From Eulemur rufifrons (lineage: Eukaryota; Chordata; Mammalia; Primates; Lemuridae), in contig NC_091008.1 in NCBI RefSeq assembly GCF_041146395.1, forward strand, positions 4,105,501 through 4,169,500: a stretch of 64,000 nt of DNA. The letters are read 5' to 3'. Under the pieces are notes generated by a model. It did no database searches. It was not told where the DNA came from and saw only the letters and a program-made list of their open reading frames with translations. Positions 47,831 through 61,900 of the stretch are shown piece after piece. Both the position numbers and the translations under genes were made by a program. How positions within the stretch are numbered: position 1 is the stretch's first letter; each line of letters opens with the position of its first letter.

Positions 47831-47954
47831 AATATCTAAAAATTGCTTCAAAACACTCTCAAAAATTTAAATATTTCAGGCAAACAAAAAATGCACAGAA
47901 TATGAGGAGCTTAAAAAATTCTTAACACATTGGTATTTTTGCAGTTTTAAAAAT

Positions 47955-48468
47955 GCAAAATATTACAAATAGAGTTGAAGCCCCTTTGAATCTACCCCAA
48001 TCGCATTAACCCTATTTTCTTCCTTCTACGGAGTTAATCAATGTCCTAAAATTATCATATATATTTTATGTGTGTGTGTTTTTTGCTATGTATATATTTG
48101 TCTAAAAAATAACATACAGTAACATGCTTGTTTTTATAACTTCATATATCATCCTATGTATAGTTATGCAACCTACATTTTCATTTATCATTAGGCTTTC
48201 TAGATTCATACCTGTTGATGCCTGTGCCTCTAATTCCTTTATCTGAACTGATTTATAGGATTCTATTATATTTCATAGTTATAGCACATTTCATTTAGCC
48301 AATGATCACTGACGTATATTTATGATGCTCCATTTTTTCCTACTGCAAAGAGTGCTGGAATAAACATCTTTGCATGTTGCCCTGTCTATAAAAGCCAGAG
48401 TAGAGTATTTCTTTTATCCTCTAATCACCATTTCCATTTTCCAGTCTTTCCTAAAATGTGTTTTAGAG
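47955..48468 (-). mobile_element. Ancient L1M 3' region, distal part (before MER1 insertion)
   Basis: Reverse-complement L1 3' UTR: ATATTACAAATAGAGTTGAAGCCCC (47960-47984), CTATGTATAGTTATGCAACCTACATTTTC, TTTCTAGATTCATACCTGTTGATGCC, GATGCTCCATTTTTTCCTACTGCAAAGAGTGCTGGAATAAACATC (about 48324-48368), and TTTGCATGTTGCCCTGTCTATA. It continues on the other side of the MER1 copy. Confidence 0.85.
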
Positions 48469-48930
48469 CAGCAGTTCTCAACTTTTTGGCATCAGGGACC
48501 AGTTTCATGGAAAATAATTTTCCATAGGCCAGGAGGCGGGCGGGATGGTTTTGGGATGCTTCAAGCACATGACATTTATTGTACAGTCAAACCTCTCTGC
48601 TAGTGATAACCTGTGTTTGCAGCCACTCCCCGGTGCTAGCATCACTACCTCAGCTCCAGCTCAGATCATCAGGCATTAAATTCCCGTAAGGAGCCATAAC
48701 CTAGATCCCTCGCACGTGCAGTGCACAGCAGGGTCCGCGCTCCTATGAGAATCTAATGCCACCACCGATCTGACAGGAGGCGGAGCTCATGCAGTGATGC
48801 GAGCGATAGGGAGCGGCTGTAAATACAGATGAAGCTTCGCTCACTCTCTCCTTACCTCCTGTTGTGCAGCCCGGTTCCTAACAGGCCACAGACTGGTCCC
48901 AGTCCATGGCCCAGCAGTTGGGGACTGCAG
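48469..48930 (-). mobile_element. MER1-family hAT (Charlie) element inserted in L1M
   Basis: Terminal repeats CAGCAGTTCTCAAC (48469-48482) and GTTGGGGACTGCAG (48917-48930). Internal landmarks: GGCATCAGGGACCAGTTTCATGGAAAATAATTTTCC, CAGATCATCAGGCATTAAATTC, GCGCTCCTATGAGAATCTAATGCC (about 48738-48761), CTGACAGGAGGCGGAGCTCATGC, and GTGCAGCCCGGTTCCTAACAGGCCACAGACTGGTCCC. The flanks TTTTAGAG and TTTTGGTG are a 6/8 match, as expected for a decayed 8-bp hAT target duplication. Non-autonomous; no transposase frame. The 61- and 94-codon minus frames over it are not genes. Confidence 0.92.
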
Positions 48931-48938
48931 TTTTGGTG

Positions 48939-49960
48939 CACTCTCCAATTTCCTAGAATGCCAAAATATTCTCCAAGGTGATTGTACCAAATCGTGTTCA
49001 CATGAACAGTGTATGAAAATTCCCACTGTTCCACATCCTCAGCAACACTCGACATTTTCCAGACTTCTAATTTCTTCCAACTTAATAGATATGAAATAAT
49101 ATCATTGTTTGCTCTACATTTCATGGTTGTGAGCATCTTTTGGTCTGGTTGTTTTTTGTTTTTTGGTTTTTTTTTGCCATATTTGTTTCCCTCTCTGTGA
49201 AGTCCCCGATCATATACTTTGCCTATTTTTCTATTAGGTTGTATATCTTTTACTTCTCAATTTGTATAAATTCTTTGTTGATTGTATATTAATTCTTTAG
49301 CATGTATATACATCTCAAATATCTCAGTTTTCCTTTATCTTTTCCTTTTTTAGAATCCTTTGATATATACGGATTTTTATTATCTTGATATAATCAAATA
49401 TATATCAACCCTTTTTATTTTTTTATTTTTTTTTTTGGTCTGCAGAAATGCTCTTCTGCCTTGATACTATATTTTCTCCCATGTCCTCTGAAAGATTACA
49501 ACTTTTGCTTTTCACATTAAGATATTTAATTCATCTACAATTTTATGGGGTTTTTTTCCATGTGTCTAAACTACTGTCCTAGTGTCACTTTTTGAGTAGT
49601 TTCTCATTTCCCCACAGACCCGTAAAGTGGGTCTGTTCTATCCCATTATCTTTTATGAAGGGGTCTCTGTCTAGAGCGTCCATGTTGGTGTATTCATCTA
49701 CCCCATTTCAGTAACACTTCATCTTGATCACCACAGCCTAATGGCACCAACGTCTCCTTACTCTTCCTCTTCAGAAAGTGCTTTGGTTATTCTTTGTCTT
49801 TTTCTCTCCATATGAATTTCAGGATTAGCTTGTAATCTTCCCACAAACCCCTGTTGGAATTTTGAATGAAATAGGATCTTTAAAGTTCCTTAACAGACAT
49901 TTTCTCATCTCTTTCTCCCAACAAACTCAAAACGTAATGGAGTTACTGTCCTCTCTATAT
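48939..49960 (-). mobile_element. Ancient L1M, continuation into ORF2
   Basis: After the MER1 copy the same antisense L1 resumes: TCTCCAAGGTGATTGTACCAAATCG (48971-48995), CCACTGTTCCACATCCTCAGCAACACTCGACATTTTCC, ATACTTTGCCTATTTTTCTATTAGGTTGTATATC (49214-49247), CAGAAATGCTCTTCTGCC, and CTCCATATGAATTTCAGGATTAGCTTGTAATC (49806-49837) and CCCTGTTGGAATTTTGAATGAAATAGG. Order matches the L1 3'-UTR/ORF2 junction in reverse. It is degenerate, with extra T-rich stretches near 49160 and 49410-49438. Confidence 0.85.
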
Positions 49961-52900
49961 ACATTAGAAATGTTCAGTACCTGGCCCTGCATCCTAGGCA
50001 GGGCTGGAAGTATTTAATAAAAATCTGGATTTCTAAATAGTGCTGATTTGGGTGTGTTTGGTTTGTTGATTTCTTTCTTTCTAAGACTGTGAATGTCCGA
50101 TTTTTCCATCAATAGCCCTTCACTGTTCTCAGTATGATAATCTGCACACAAGACTTGCTCAATGCTTTGGTGATTTTAACGCTGAAGAGGAGGAGAACAA
50201 CAAGAAAAAGGGTACAATGAATAGAGAAAAAAGGAAAAGACACCAGTATTTTCTTTACCTGAACGTGCTGTCTTTTTCCAAGTCATGGTGTCTTTTCCCT
50301 CCAACGTGCCAGTCTTTTATTTACAAAAAAATGAGGCTTTGTTAGCCCACTCAGAGCAATGATGCTACTGGCTTCTTTGCTCTTGCCCTAGGTTTTTAGC
50401 TCACTTGTGTGGGGTTCTGTGATAACAACATAGAATTCTTTAAATTGACTCAGCTACTGTTTTTGGAAGACATGCTTAGAAATATTTAAAGAATTTCCTT
50501 TTTAGAAACAGTTCCATAGAATGAATCAAAAAAAAAAGAATATCCAATTATGAGCAGTAGAAGATGACCAAGAAAGGAAAGTTTCTAAAAAGGCATGCTA
50601 TTTGAAGTATTTTGCTTAGTGAAAATAGTTTCTAACCACAATCTGAAGTTTTCAATGTGCATTGCACCAAGATTTATTAGAAACTACGCTCAAATTTTAC
50701 TTCGCTTTAATTTTTGTTTTTCTATCTTTATCAAAAACTATTTTAGCCAGCAATTTATTTTAAAGAAAAAGAATTGGAAATAAATATATGTTAAACAGTA
50801 AGGTCATTAACCAAACTATCAACTGTAAAATGTAAAAAAAAAAAAAAAATTAAGTCCCACTGGCTTAAACTCACTCGAAAACTTTAATAGTATATAATAT
50901 AAAGCCTTGTGACATTAAAAGGTGTTAATTAATTTGATTTTCTAAAATTGCATTTTGTTTACTTTCATCTCTGAATCAGTGCTGCTCTATAAAATTGTAT
51001 GATCTTTTGTTGAAACAGAAAACAAATCTTGCAAAGATATTATTGTTATTACTGATAGCTAAAATAGTTTGTAATTTGAAAGTTGGGGGGAATTATTATG
51101 GTGTAAATGTGTGTCGTACAGAAAGACAAATGACTAAAGTATTACCTGTTCTCCCCACAACCACCTCCCCCAAAACAAAACCCCAGATTCATTGTGTGGG
51201 AACAAATCCAAGGAGCAATATTCATTCTCCTAAACATCTCCCACACTATGTAACTATTGGTACCTCAGGACAGCTTGAAAAAAGAGAAAGGGAAACAGGA
51301 AAAGAAGCAGACAGCTGGATTAGACTGTGCTGTGTATATTAGTGATGGGTAGACTTCAAAAGACTTAGAGGTTCATTTTGGACAGGTGCCCAGAGATTCT
51401 CCGGCTTACCCCAAAACCTTCCATAACTTCTGATTTTAAAATTGAGCTAGAATTCTTTTGAGACCAGACTTTTGGTCTTCAGTGGTATTGCGTATCTGTA
51501 GTCCTTCCGAAAAATGTAAGCTAAGAAATTCTAAGCTTTCTGAACCCTGAAAAAAAAAATGAGGTACTTATTTTAAATAACTAACAAAAATGACATTTTA
51601 AAGTTTTGCAGAAAAACCGTAAACAATATGTTTTTTTTTTTTTTGCAGAGAGAGAGAGAAATTTCTTGAAAACATGTACCTGTTGAATCTAGTTGTAAGC
51701 AATGTTAACAATAAAGTTTTGGAACATGTTTTGGGGGTCAGGTGAAATCTTCTTCATTTGTGTTCTAATTCATCTATCAAGATTAGTAATATTAGGTTTC
51801 TGACTAATGTAAATCCTCATGCATGAATTCCCAATAAATGATAGCCTGAGAGACAGGCTCTCAGAGAGATATACCATCAATCAATATAGGTCTGGTATAT
51901 TGGTGACAGCCTGTCTGGAAGAGTTGACAAGGAATTTTTCTGTCACTCTGATTGTAGGAACTCCTTTTAACCAAGCACAGTGAGGGTGACCCAACACTTG
52001 GTCTAATTACTCTGTGTCTAATTAAACGTGTCTCTCAAATGGCTCACCTAAGATTTATTATTACTAACAAAGTCTACTATGAAAAAAAAATCTGCTTTAA
52101 CAAAGGGTTGAAAATTAGTTTTTGATACAAAGAATACATTTCTGATATTTCCTTTGACCCCAAAATCAACTACTTCTGTGTTTTTCAGGATGATTGTGAG
52201 GCATGGTTTTCCTCTTCTCTCCAAAAGAAGACTGAGGATACGGACTGAGTAAGTGGTAAAGAAATAGACACAAATGAGTTTAGTGTGTTCACCGCGGGAT
52301 CTCTTTGAACAGAACTTACAGAGTGATCGTGGGGAAGGGATTGTGTTCGTGCCTTGATTTATGAAGATGCAACTTCCTATAGTCTACACCCCACGACAGG
52401 TGCTCCGATGATAACGCATTAGGCTCTCCATTAGGTAGGACTAACAATCACTCCCCAACAGAATCACATGCATTAGCAAGGAGGGCTGCATCGTGGACAA
52501 ATAAATTTGCAATTTAGTATACACACAATTTTACTTCTAAAGGCTCCTAAGCAATAACAGCTAGAGAAACAACTAGCTATATTTACAGTTCGAAGTATCC
52601 CCATCTCTGAAAAGCCGTTATTATAAGAATATTTTTACGTCGGTGCACATTTTACTTGAAAATGTCCAGTTCCTGCCAAAATAGCAGTAGCTTATTTAGA
52701 TGGAAGTGCTCTACTATGATAAAAGTGTAAAAATTAGGAACAGTTGTTCCCTGTCAATCGCAAGCTGAAAGCAGATCTTCAGCAGATATGAAATCTGGAG
52801 TAAGACCTACATCTCTTTATAGTTCTCTCCTAGGATTTTTCTAAAGCAGACCTCATTTGATATTTCAAACCATTTCTAAGACAGCACTTGTAATCTGAAC

Positions 52901-54129
52901 TATTTTGTATCATTTCGCCCATACTTTTTAAAGCTTCTCCAACCACTCTTCTCTTATTACTGACTTGATTTTTTAATTTTCTTGTTAATACAACAAATGC
53001 TTTAAAAAGAAGACCCAAATCAATGATATCTCATAATTCTAATTATTAGTGATGTATACTACGTAATAGGAACAACAAGCAGAAATTAATTTCCTTGTTA
53101 ATTTAATTCAACATATAAACACTTCCCCCAACCAACATTTTCTCAGATCCATTCATATATAGTAATAAAATGAAAAGATCTGAGCTTCACAATCTATATT
53201 CTACCCTAGCTTTGGAGATTATGACCAATTGAGAATTAATGAGAAAGGGAAAAAAAGACAGAAATGGTATAAATTGGTCTCCAAACTGTTAAGGAAATGA
53301 ATGCTGTGCATCCAAGGTATTTATTCATTTGTTGGTTAATTGTTTCTGCAACACTTCCTATGTTCAGTTTTTACCCTAAGAGTCTATCTGAGAAAATGTA
53401 AATTAGACTACTTATGCATATTCAAATAAAGGAGAGCAAAATAATTATCTTTTTAAATATCATACTCTACCGTTCTTACAATGCAAAATAAGCAGTGTTT
53501 CTGATACCATGTCAGTAATCTCCACACTGTTAAAAAATGTTTTTGAGCAGTGTTAACCCAGGACCACTCAAATGCATTTGTGTTTCCATCTCCACTGACT
53601 CAGTTGGCCCAAATAAACTCAGGTGCTCTCTGAAACAGATAAATGAAAAGGGGAGTTGAAGATGAATTTGATAAATTATAAAGAAGTAAACAATTACAAA
53701 ACTCACACTTTTATCCAAAAAGCCTACAAAAGAAGGAATGTGATAGTATATAATTTGCTTTGTTTTGAATGAGGCATAATGTGCTCCATGGTGTTTATCT
53801 TTGAAAATGTATCTCGCAAAAAGACCACCGCCCTGAAATCATCAGTGGAAAAGTCTCAGAACTCCCACTCCTTCCGTCAGTATTTAATTTATTAAACAAC
53901 TTTCAAAAAAAAACACCTACACAATGTACTTATCAAAGAATACAACCCTATCAACGGCTTTGGAAATTTTGTATGGCCAAGCTCATAATTTCTTACCTCT
54001 ATATATTTAAACGAAGCCTCCAATAAACAAACCAGTCGATGCATTTATTATTAAAAGAAAATTTCCTTAAAAATTCAAATCTTAACTTATTAAAAAAAAT
54101 ATAATAAAACACTTTTCTTGTACTTCCGT
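49961..54129. other. Unassigned AT-rich intergenic DNA, about 4.2 kb
   Basis: No gene or recognised transposon. Homopolymers near 50833-50850 (A) and 51632-51644 (T, followed by GAGAGAGAG). The 115-codon plus frame (50995-51342) has no domain and no exon context. Confidence 0.5.
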
Positions 54130-54600
54130 ATGCAAGAATTAGATTGCTTGACCTCGCTTTTAATGACTTAATTAGCTGCACTAAAGCCCAGCTGGGCCTC
54201 GGCTGACAACATAGCTAGATATTTCAATCAAGCAGTGTTATGGAGAATAAGTAATAAATGCTACCTTGTCGCCATACAGTCCCAAACCATAGTGCCTGCT
54301 GGTAATGCTAAATTTGATCAGTATGCCTTATATTTCAATTAGTCGTGGTCTGAATCCCTAAAACTGTGTAATGTGTATGAATTCCTGATATCAGATACAG
54401 AGCCCCCGTCTCCCACCGTTAGAAGCCATTGAGTTTGCTTTTATTAGCGGCCAATTAATGGCAAAAATCTGCATCGCTTTTAAAATTTATAGCCTGCGTT
54501 CCAGCTGCATCCACGGCTGCCACTCTGTGTGCACAATCGGATCCGTGTCACCGTCCCAAGTCAAACAGCTGCAAACCGTATTCTGTCCGCAGAAGTAAGA
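54130..54600. promoter_or_regulatory. Candidate conserved noncoding element (unproven)
   Basis: Transposon-free segment dense in binding-site-like words: homeobox-type TTAATTAG (54168-54175) and CCAATTAATGG (54451-54461), the 12-bp palindrome GCCCAGCTGGGC (54186-54197) containing an E-box, and a further CAGCTG (54502-54507). It has scattered CpGs. No open frame beyond chance. The look is that of a vertebrate developmental enhancer, but this is pattern-based inference. Confidence 0.3.
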
Positions 54601-55500
54601 AATCCTTTCATACAGAAGCTTTTTTTTTTTTTTTTTTTTTAACCTCTTAGAAGTTCCTTTCAAAGCCCAGCAGCGCTAGTCACTTTGCGACAAGGAGCGA
54701 TTTAATACAGAAAGCAAGAAATCTACACCAAGGTAACCTCTTGGGATGTGCTAGGTTTTCAGTCGCATGAAACCCTAACCGCCCCGGCATCGCACAAGGG
54801 CGGGCGAAGCCACTTCTCCTGACCAAGGCTAAGAAAATATAAACACATAAAACCTGACCCTCGTGCAGAGTTAACCCGTTGAAGTCTATGGAGTCATTAA
54901 AACCAAACGGCGTGGCCCAAGTTGAATGTGAAGTAACTTACATGACATTTAGATATGCAGATTTGCACACCCGAACCTGACATGCGTCCCCTAATAAAAC
55001 ATCTGTGGAGATCACATGTCCCCCCCCCCCCCCACCGAGGGCCAGTTTATTGCAGACTTCAAGATTCTAGACATTATTTTTAGGAACCAGACTTTCTGAC
55101 ATACGATAAGACAGGAAATTAAGAGGTGATCAGATTTAGTAACAAAGCATGATTGCTTTAAATATGACCAACGCTGTGCTTTCAGGATTTTTAAGGGAAT
55201 GGTTCAACTTTATGGCTAGGGCTTTGTCCATCCTATTCTGGGAGGCCTGAAATATTTTGATATCCTAGCATTGAAATATTATTTGGGAGAAATGAAAGGT
55301 TTCTTTCTTGGGTCTTCTATGAAATGCTATTAAATTTTAAAACACATATTATATATGTTCATATTTATAAATATTTCTATGTTTCTATAATTTAGAGGCT
55401 ACTAGATGAAAGAATTTACCTGGAAAAAGAGAAGCATGAAAAAATACTCAGCAACTCTAACACATGGCAATAAAAATGTTGTACGAGGATGATAGAAACT
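54601..55500. other. Unassigned DNA with T-tract and C-tract
   Basis: T21 at 54620-54640 and C14 at 55020-55033. The region between them is moderately GC-rich with several CpGs (54780-54920). Otherwise nothing recognised. Confidence 0.55.
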
Positions 55501-55900
55501 GCTGCCGTGGCTATTTAAAGACAATAAAATCCTATTTTACAAAATGCAACTGCTAATAACCAGCATTCTTTCTAACTGCTTAAACACCGCAGTTAAGACT
55601 TATAATGCCACTGTGAAATCATAAGCTCGTTCTTCAAAGGTGTTGTATCTGTTACAAATTTAATCTTCACTGCTTTGTCACAACTGATTTCATCCCAGCA
55701 GCTTGGAGATGCGGCATAGCAACGTTCTTGTTGTTCCAGACAACCTGAGCCAAACTGTTAAATACCTGTCCGATGTCCACGCATGATTATAATAATATTG
55801 CTTATGGGATCTCCAACCACCGCCCTGAAAATGTGCAATTAGCCCGTTTCAGTTAATAGAAGGGGAAAAGTATGCTGTACGATGTTCACGAAATTGTAGG
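55501..55900. promoter_or_regulatory. Candidate conserved noncoding element (unproven)
   Basis: Transposon-free, mixed composition, several CpGs (for example GATGCGGCATAGCAACG near 55709) in an otherwise AT-rich neighbourhood, with no open frame. It is about 1 kb downstream of the stronger candidate at 54.1-54.6 kb. Weak inference only. Confidence 0.18.
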
Positions 55901-58900
55901 CATTTTAATGATAGAGACAGAAATTCCATGCTGTATTTCATGAATGGCAAAGTATTGTGTTCATCGTATTTAAATCCTCTTCCTTTAATGCTTTATATTA
56001 GTACATGTCACAGTTACGTAATTTAATATAGGTTTGAATCTCAAGTAAATTTTTTCTTACATGAGAAAACATTTAATGAAGTATTAATATAATGGATGTT
56101 AGAAAACCCATATCCGTTTAGTTTCTGTCTAAATACTGAATACTGTTGTCCTTGAAATATCCGTTTCTGAAAAACAGCTGGAAAGCAAAGGTGTTTGCCT
56201 CCTCCCAGGTATACAGTGGCACACACTGTGTGCAGCAGAAGCATGGAGCACTGAAGTGAGCAACTAAACAAATTTGTGTTTAGCATTTTTTTTTTCCCAA
56301 ATTTGTGTTTATGAAGTCGATCAGACCAGGAATGGATGGAGCAAGGCACTGAAATCTGCTTGCAGATTGGAGTTTAATTATAAAGCATGAGGTGAAATTC
56401 AATTCCTCAGAGTCATTATGAAAATTTATCACTGTCAGGGACAATGTTAGGTCTGTCAACTAGCACGTGAATTTAGCATTCATATACTATGTGTGGGAGT
56501 GCATAAACATGCAAGCATCGTTGCCCATAATAATACCGCATTGTTATTTATTATGCCACAGGACAGCATTTTGAATTTGAAATCTTCTGAAATTGTTAAT
56601 CCATTGCTCTTCTCATGGAGCATCTTACTACTTCATTTATCTGTACTGTTTAAATAATACTAGAAAGTATTTCTCAATGAATATTTACTGAGTACTATGG
56701 TTTAAAACTACCAACCAACGAAAACAATACATAGGGAATTATATTTATTATACATCTCAAGAAACTATTGAGAACCCTGAGGTTCTAGCTGAAAATCACT
56801 ATTCTCTCATTACAATGTCAATGTGAGACATAGAACGAACATGATCTCTACGTCTTCAGTGAATTGACTAGCTTGAGGCATGGCACAAGGGAACTTCAAA
56901 AAAAATGAGAACACAGTTTTGTTTATACTAAGACCTTGCATAAAATATGAATGAATCATATGTAACTCAAAGATAAGAAAACTCAGTTTGCTAGCAAATT
57001 AAGCAAAAAAAAAAAAAATATGTCCTGTATAAATATTTTATTGCGATTAGGGGAAAAATTACTTTATTTCAAGCAGATTTTCTTATTCCTATTGATGTGC
57101 CACTTAAAATAATTTAATTCCAAATTTCAAAAGCTGTAAGTTGAAACACATCCTCTGACTAGCATGGAAGTGACATATATTAAGTTGCCCATATGCAGTT
57201 CACACTCGTGACTTTTCTCTGCCATTCATGAATTATGCAATTATCCCTAACTCATGGAAATGAAAGTGCATTAACTGCCCACTGTCATGGATTGTCTCTT
57301 TCCGTGTCCTTGTGCACACATTTCCACAGTTCATTATTCATGGGTGCATCTATACAAGTGTTAAGTGTACACATATAATATGGAAAATAGTCACATATGG
57401 ATAAATAGAAACTAGATGCTCGTTTGTGACTATATATATATACACTTTATTCCAAATAACAGAATTTAACAAGGAACACCTCTATTCTTGTTACGGGTGC
57501 CCCAAGTTAAACAAAACAGATGCTACTGTTAGAAAGTAGTAGAGAGATTTCTTCACGCACGAAGAGATGAAGATGTTGGTCTATAACCCTGAAACAGCAC
57601 CCTTTCATCTTTGACAACTGTTTTTCTAGCTTTTCCCCCCATTCAAAAAATATTCCTTTCAGCATTGATTGAAATCTCAACTGGAACACTATGCAAAAAA
57701 TATCGTACCTTGTGTTCCTAACCGTTAGTTTTTTTTCCCCATGCATGTTAATGTTATAATGATAGCAATTCATTCCTAGAGAAAATAATTAGTTAAAATA
57801 AATAGTTTTGAGGAAATAAAAATATGGAGTTTTTTCAATTGAATGTGATGGTCACACGTAGGTTATTCCAAATTCTAAATCATACGCCCTAAAAATTTGT
57901 CCTTGGTGAAATGTAACCTCTAGAAGGTTCTCTGATTTTCGTCTAGTAAGCACTAGTGAGCCCTCACGTGCAATGATTTGTGATAAAGGGAAAGGTGAGG
58001 ATTCCTTCTGATTTGCATTATTTCTAACATAAACACAATTGCCCTTATTGAAGTAATTCTTTCTAATTAAATAGAATGAATTTGATCAGATAGTCAGGTT
58101 TTTAATTTGTGTAGGAAAAATTTTCTTCATCATATTGCTGCTTCTGGCAATAAAAACAGTATTTAATGACTTAAAACACAAAAGTAAAATATTTTTCCCA
58201 TAGCACAGATTTTTAATTTTATTGCAGATAGTCAAATATGCATGGTTAAGAATTTCTGAAACACATTATTATAGCAAGATAGGCCATTCAGTATAAATCA
58301 TATCTACCTTGAATTAATTAGAGTATGTTTTTTATAGAAAGACAATTATTTTACAATCACTTATATACTTCCTGTGTTAAATATTATTAAAATTAAAACT
58401 GAAATAACATAGGTTCATACGAAATGTTACTGGTTTCATTATTCTATATTAAGGATGAATTAAATATTAATATCACACGAGGTACAATATTATACTGAAG
58501 AATACAACTCTTCATGATTATATGCATATCTCTTTAGCATTCTTTGATTCTTTTTCAAAACAAATTTGAAATAAAACATCTTTGTTACAACTTCATATTT
58601 AGAAGACTTGTGTCAATTCTCACTAAATGTTATTAAATATTTGGTCAGTTAAGTTATAGTTCAAATTCCACTGTTTTTTCTCAGGTTACAAATAAATTTC
58701 ATGATTCTCAAATTTTATAGATATTGATAATATGTAAGGACTCTATTAGTTTTAATTAGACACAGTGAGACTGAAAAGCTCAGAAGAAAAATGCCAATAA
58801 GTACCAGATCAAAATCAGAAGGACAATAAAAATAAACAGGCAGAGATATTCAACATTTTAAGTTGTATTATGTAAGAAATACGTTTCTCTTTAGGAGAAA

Positions 58901-61900
58901 CTTTTAAAACAGTCCAGTTACTGCTAAAGTATAACAGATATAAAACGTGTTAATCTCTAACACACTATATTTTTTATGCATGTAAGTTGTGAGTCACAGA
59001 AATACTTTTACCAAGGCAATAAAAATACCCACGAGTAATTTAGGATAAACACAAGTTTTCATGACTATACAGTAAATTCACTTACATCATAGATAAGGTG
59101 TGACCAGTAGAAGGCACTGTTACAATAAATATATACATACAGCTGCTCATTTACAAACTGGTTGGACATTCTGATGAGAGTTTTACTAACTTTTTACAGC
59201 ACAAATATTCTTTTCATGTAGACATTAAGTTATAAATTCGTCCTATAAATAGGAAGAAAAAATTCATTGTATAACTCTTTTCTATGTAGTTTGCAACTGG
59301 GTTTCAGCCCATTTGCAATTTTATTGCCCTCATTTTTAACTTACTTAATTCATAAAAGAATTATATGGTCACACTTACCATCTTTAACACTGCCTTTAAG
59401 GAATGTTGCTCTCTTGAGAAAGGACTCAGACTGTTGCAGACTTAGACATAGATTCATGTAGACCTTGCTTCAAAACAAGTTTCTAGTTTCATTCTTATTA
59501 ACCTTTAGTGTTTGGATCATAATTTGCTAGAGCATGCAGACATAGTCTTTTAATGGAACTCCTTGGATGTATGAAAACACCTCTAATTAAGTCTCTGTCA
59601 AACATACTGCTAACAATGTTGTTTAGTTTGTGTTCGTATCTGAAAGCTCTTGAATGCCTCTCCAAGTTTACAAAATCCACGTTAAAGGAGCCAGCATTGC
59701 AAAAAAATGTTACGGCATATGTTTGGATTTTTGTATTTCAGAGTCCTGACTACTTTATCTGAATTACAGATTTAGAGCTTTGTTATGTGTGATAGTTATG
59801 ATAATATGATCACTAAAGGCACAGAGACAGGGAGACTCAAATCCCTTTGAAAATCCCCTTCTGTATTTCCTACAGCTGCTGCAGGAGTTTAATATCTGAT
59901 AGAATGATGAAAAAGAACAGGCCGAACTCCAGTTTTAATAAAAATTTTAACAGGTCTACATATAGTTATGAAAAATGTTATTTGCAATGCCAATTTTTAA
60001 TAAAATTTTCTTAAACCAAAGAAAAAATCCCCAAGGGGAACCTGATATGAATGTGTTTTTCATATGTACTATTTAAGGCTCTTTAAAGGTTATGAAAGTG
60101 ACTGATAAAATAAGTTCCAGTCTATACAACACCAACCTGAATTCACTTGCACTTTTGCATTTTAATCAAAATAAATAAAGCTTTCGTTTTGTGTACTGGA
60201 TCAGAAACAAATATTATCATACTGCCTAGTCAATTTTTATTGTTAGCAATAAAAAGTCCTGTTATTAAATAATGGCATTTTTTAAACAAGTCAGAGTACT
60301 GCTAACACACACATTAAAGTAGGCCATGATCTATGAATGCATGATGCCAAGAAATAATACATCATAGTGAAATTGAAATTGTCTTCTTGGCGGCTTTTGA
60401 ATTGGAGAAATTGTTTAAATTCTGAAAACGTGTATTTTCGCAAGAGAAAATAAATACTTAGGTATGACAAATGAAGTTTAATTTAATCCAAGAACTTCAG
60501 AACTTCTAAGGAGTGTCTCTGTAAAGTAAAAACATACTAAATGAAAAGTCTCTCGTGCAGTGCCTTGCACGGGTACCCTGCCCTCTAAAAGCTATGCATC
60601 ATAACACTGTCTGCAAAACAGTCATGGGGCAGTAAGGTTGGACTCCAGAAGTGTCCACGTCCACAAAAAAATAGAAACAAGGTGTTTACAGGATATCCAA
60701 GAGAAATTTTAATTTACCGATCAAGTCTATAGCAACTACAAAATACACAGGCTTTGTACCTTCCAACGTTATAAACACAAAGGGTTCAGTTTTAATCCTT
60801 AATACGTGTGGATTGACATTATTACCATTAGAGCCACTACATTCTAGTCAAGCACTGATTCTCTGGCAACACCGACTGGCTTTGTAATTGTTTCTGAAAC
60901 ATTCTGAGTGCTAAGGAAGACTTTTTAATACCATACACCATGTACGATATATTAACATTAAAAAAAAAAACTTGATAGACTTTTTGAATGAAAACTATCC
61001 ACGCTAATACTAGATAACCATTCTATTCTTTACAGAGGGGTAGGCAAACTGTAGCTATAAGGCACAGTCTTTATTTTATCCCTAAATAAATATTCACTTT
61101 GGAAAACATTAAATTTATTATGCGCTGAAATGAGGAAAGTAAAGCACTAGCGATCTTACTACTAAGAATTGCAGGGTTGGAATACTGAGCTATATTCTAA
61201 AGCTTTTGGTGCTTTTGTACAATTTACAACAGAAAATTGACAGCTGTTAGTTCATGCCATGTTTATAATCCTACTATGTAACAATTCTGAAAACAACATT
61301 TGCAATCCTAGAATCAAATCAAAATTGTTGATCTGATTTATTTACTTGATATTTTTCTGTGTTTTTAGTTCAAAGACATTTTTTGAGTGGGGTACGGTAG
61401 GGGGGAAGGGGCCGTAATCAGGGGATTTGAAAAAAAATTGGTGGAATCAAGGTAACGAGAATGAATGAAAGAATAATTTATTGCTGTGACCATTTCTCCC
61501 CTTGATTTCTGTGTTGGGATTACGGTGGATTATGTCCAACCCAATACTATTTATCAGATCCTTGTAGACATTCTTGATAAATTGCATGAATAGGAGAGCA
61601 AGTTCCTGAGATCAGATTTGAAATATAAACACTTGCTTATAAAAATCTATGATGCACAAAAAAGATGGGACAAAACCAAAACATCACTAAAATTTTTCAG
61701 CATTATATGTATCTTAAATTTCCTACTTAAATATTTTTATGCAATTTTAAAACAGACCAGTGATTATTTAATAAGAGCATTTGGTTTCAAATTATAAACC
61801 AAATGACAAGATGCTAGTTTAAACATGCTTTGACTAATTTCATTTCTTAAAATATTATAAGGCTTTATAAAATCAAACCCAACATTTTTTTGGTTTTCCC

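Noticed and set aside
47465..47851. 128-codon minus-strand frame
   Set aside because: Runs through the 5'-truncated Alu and its tail; the peptide is Alu-encoded.
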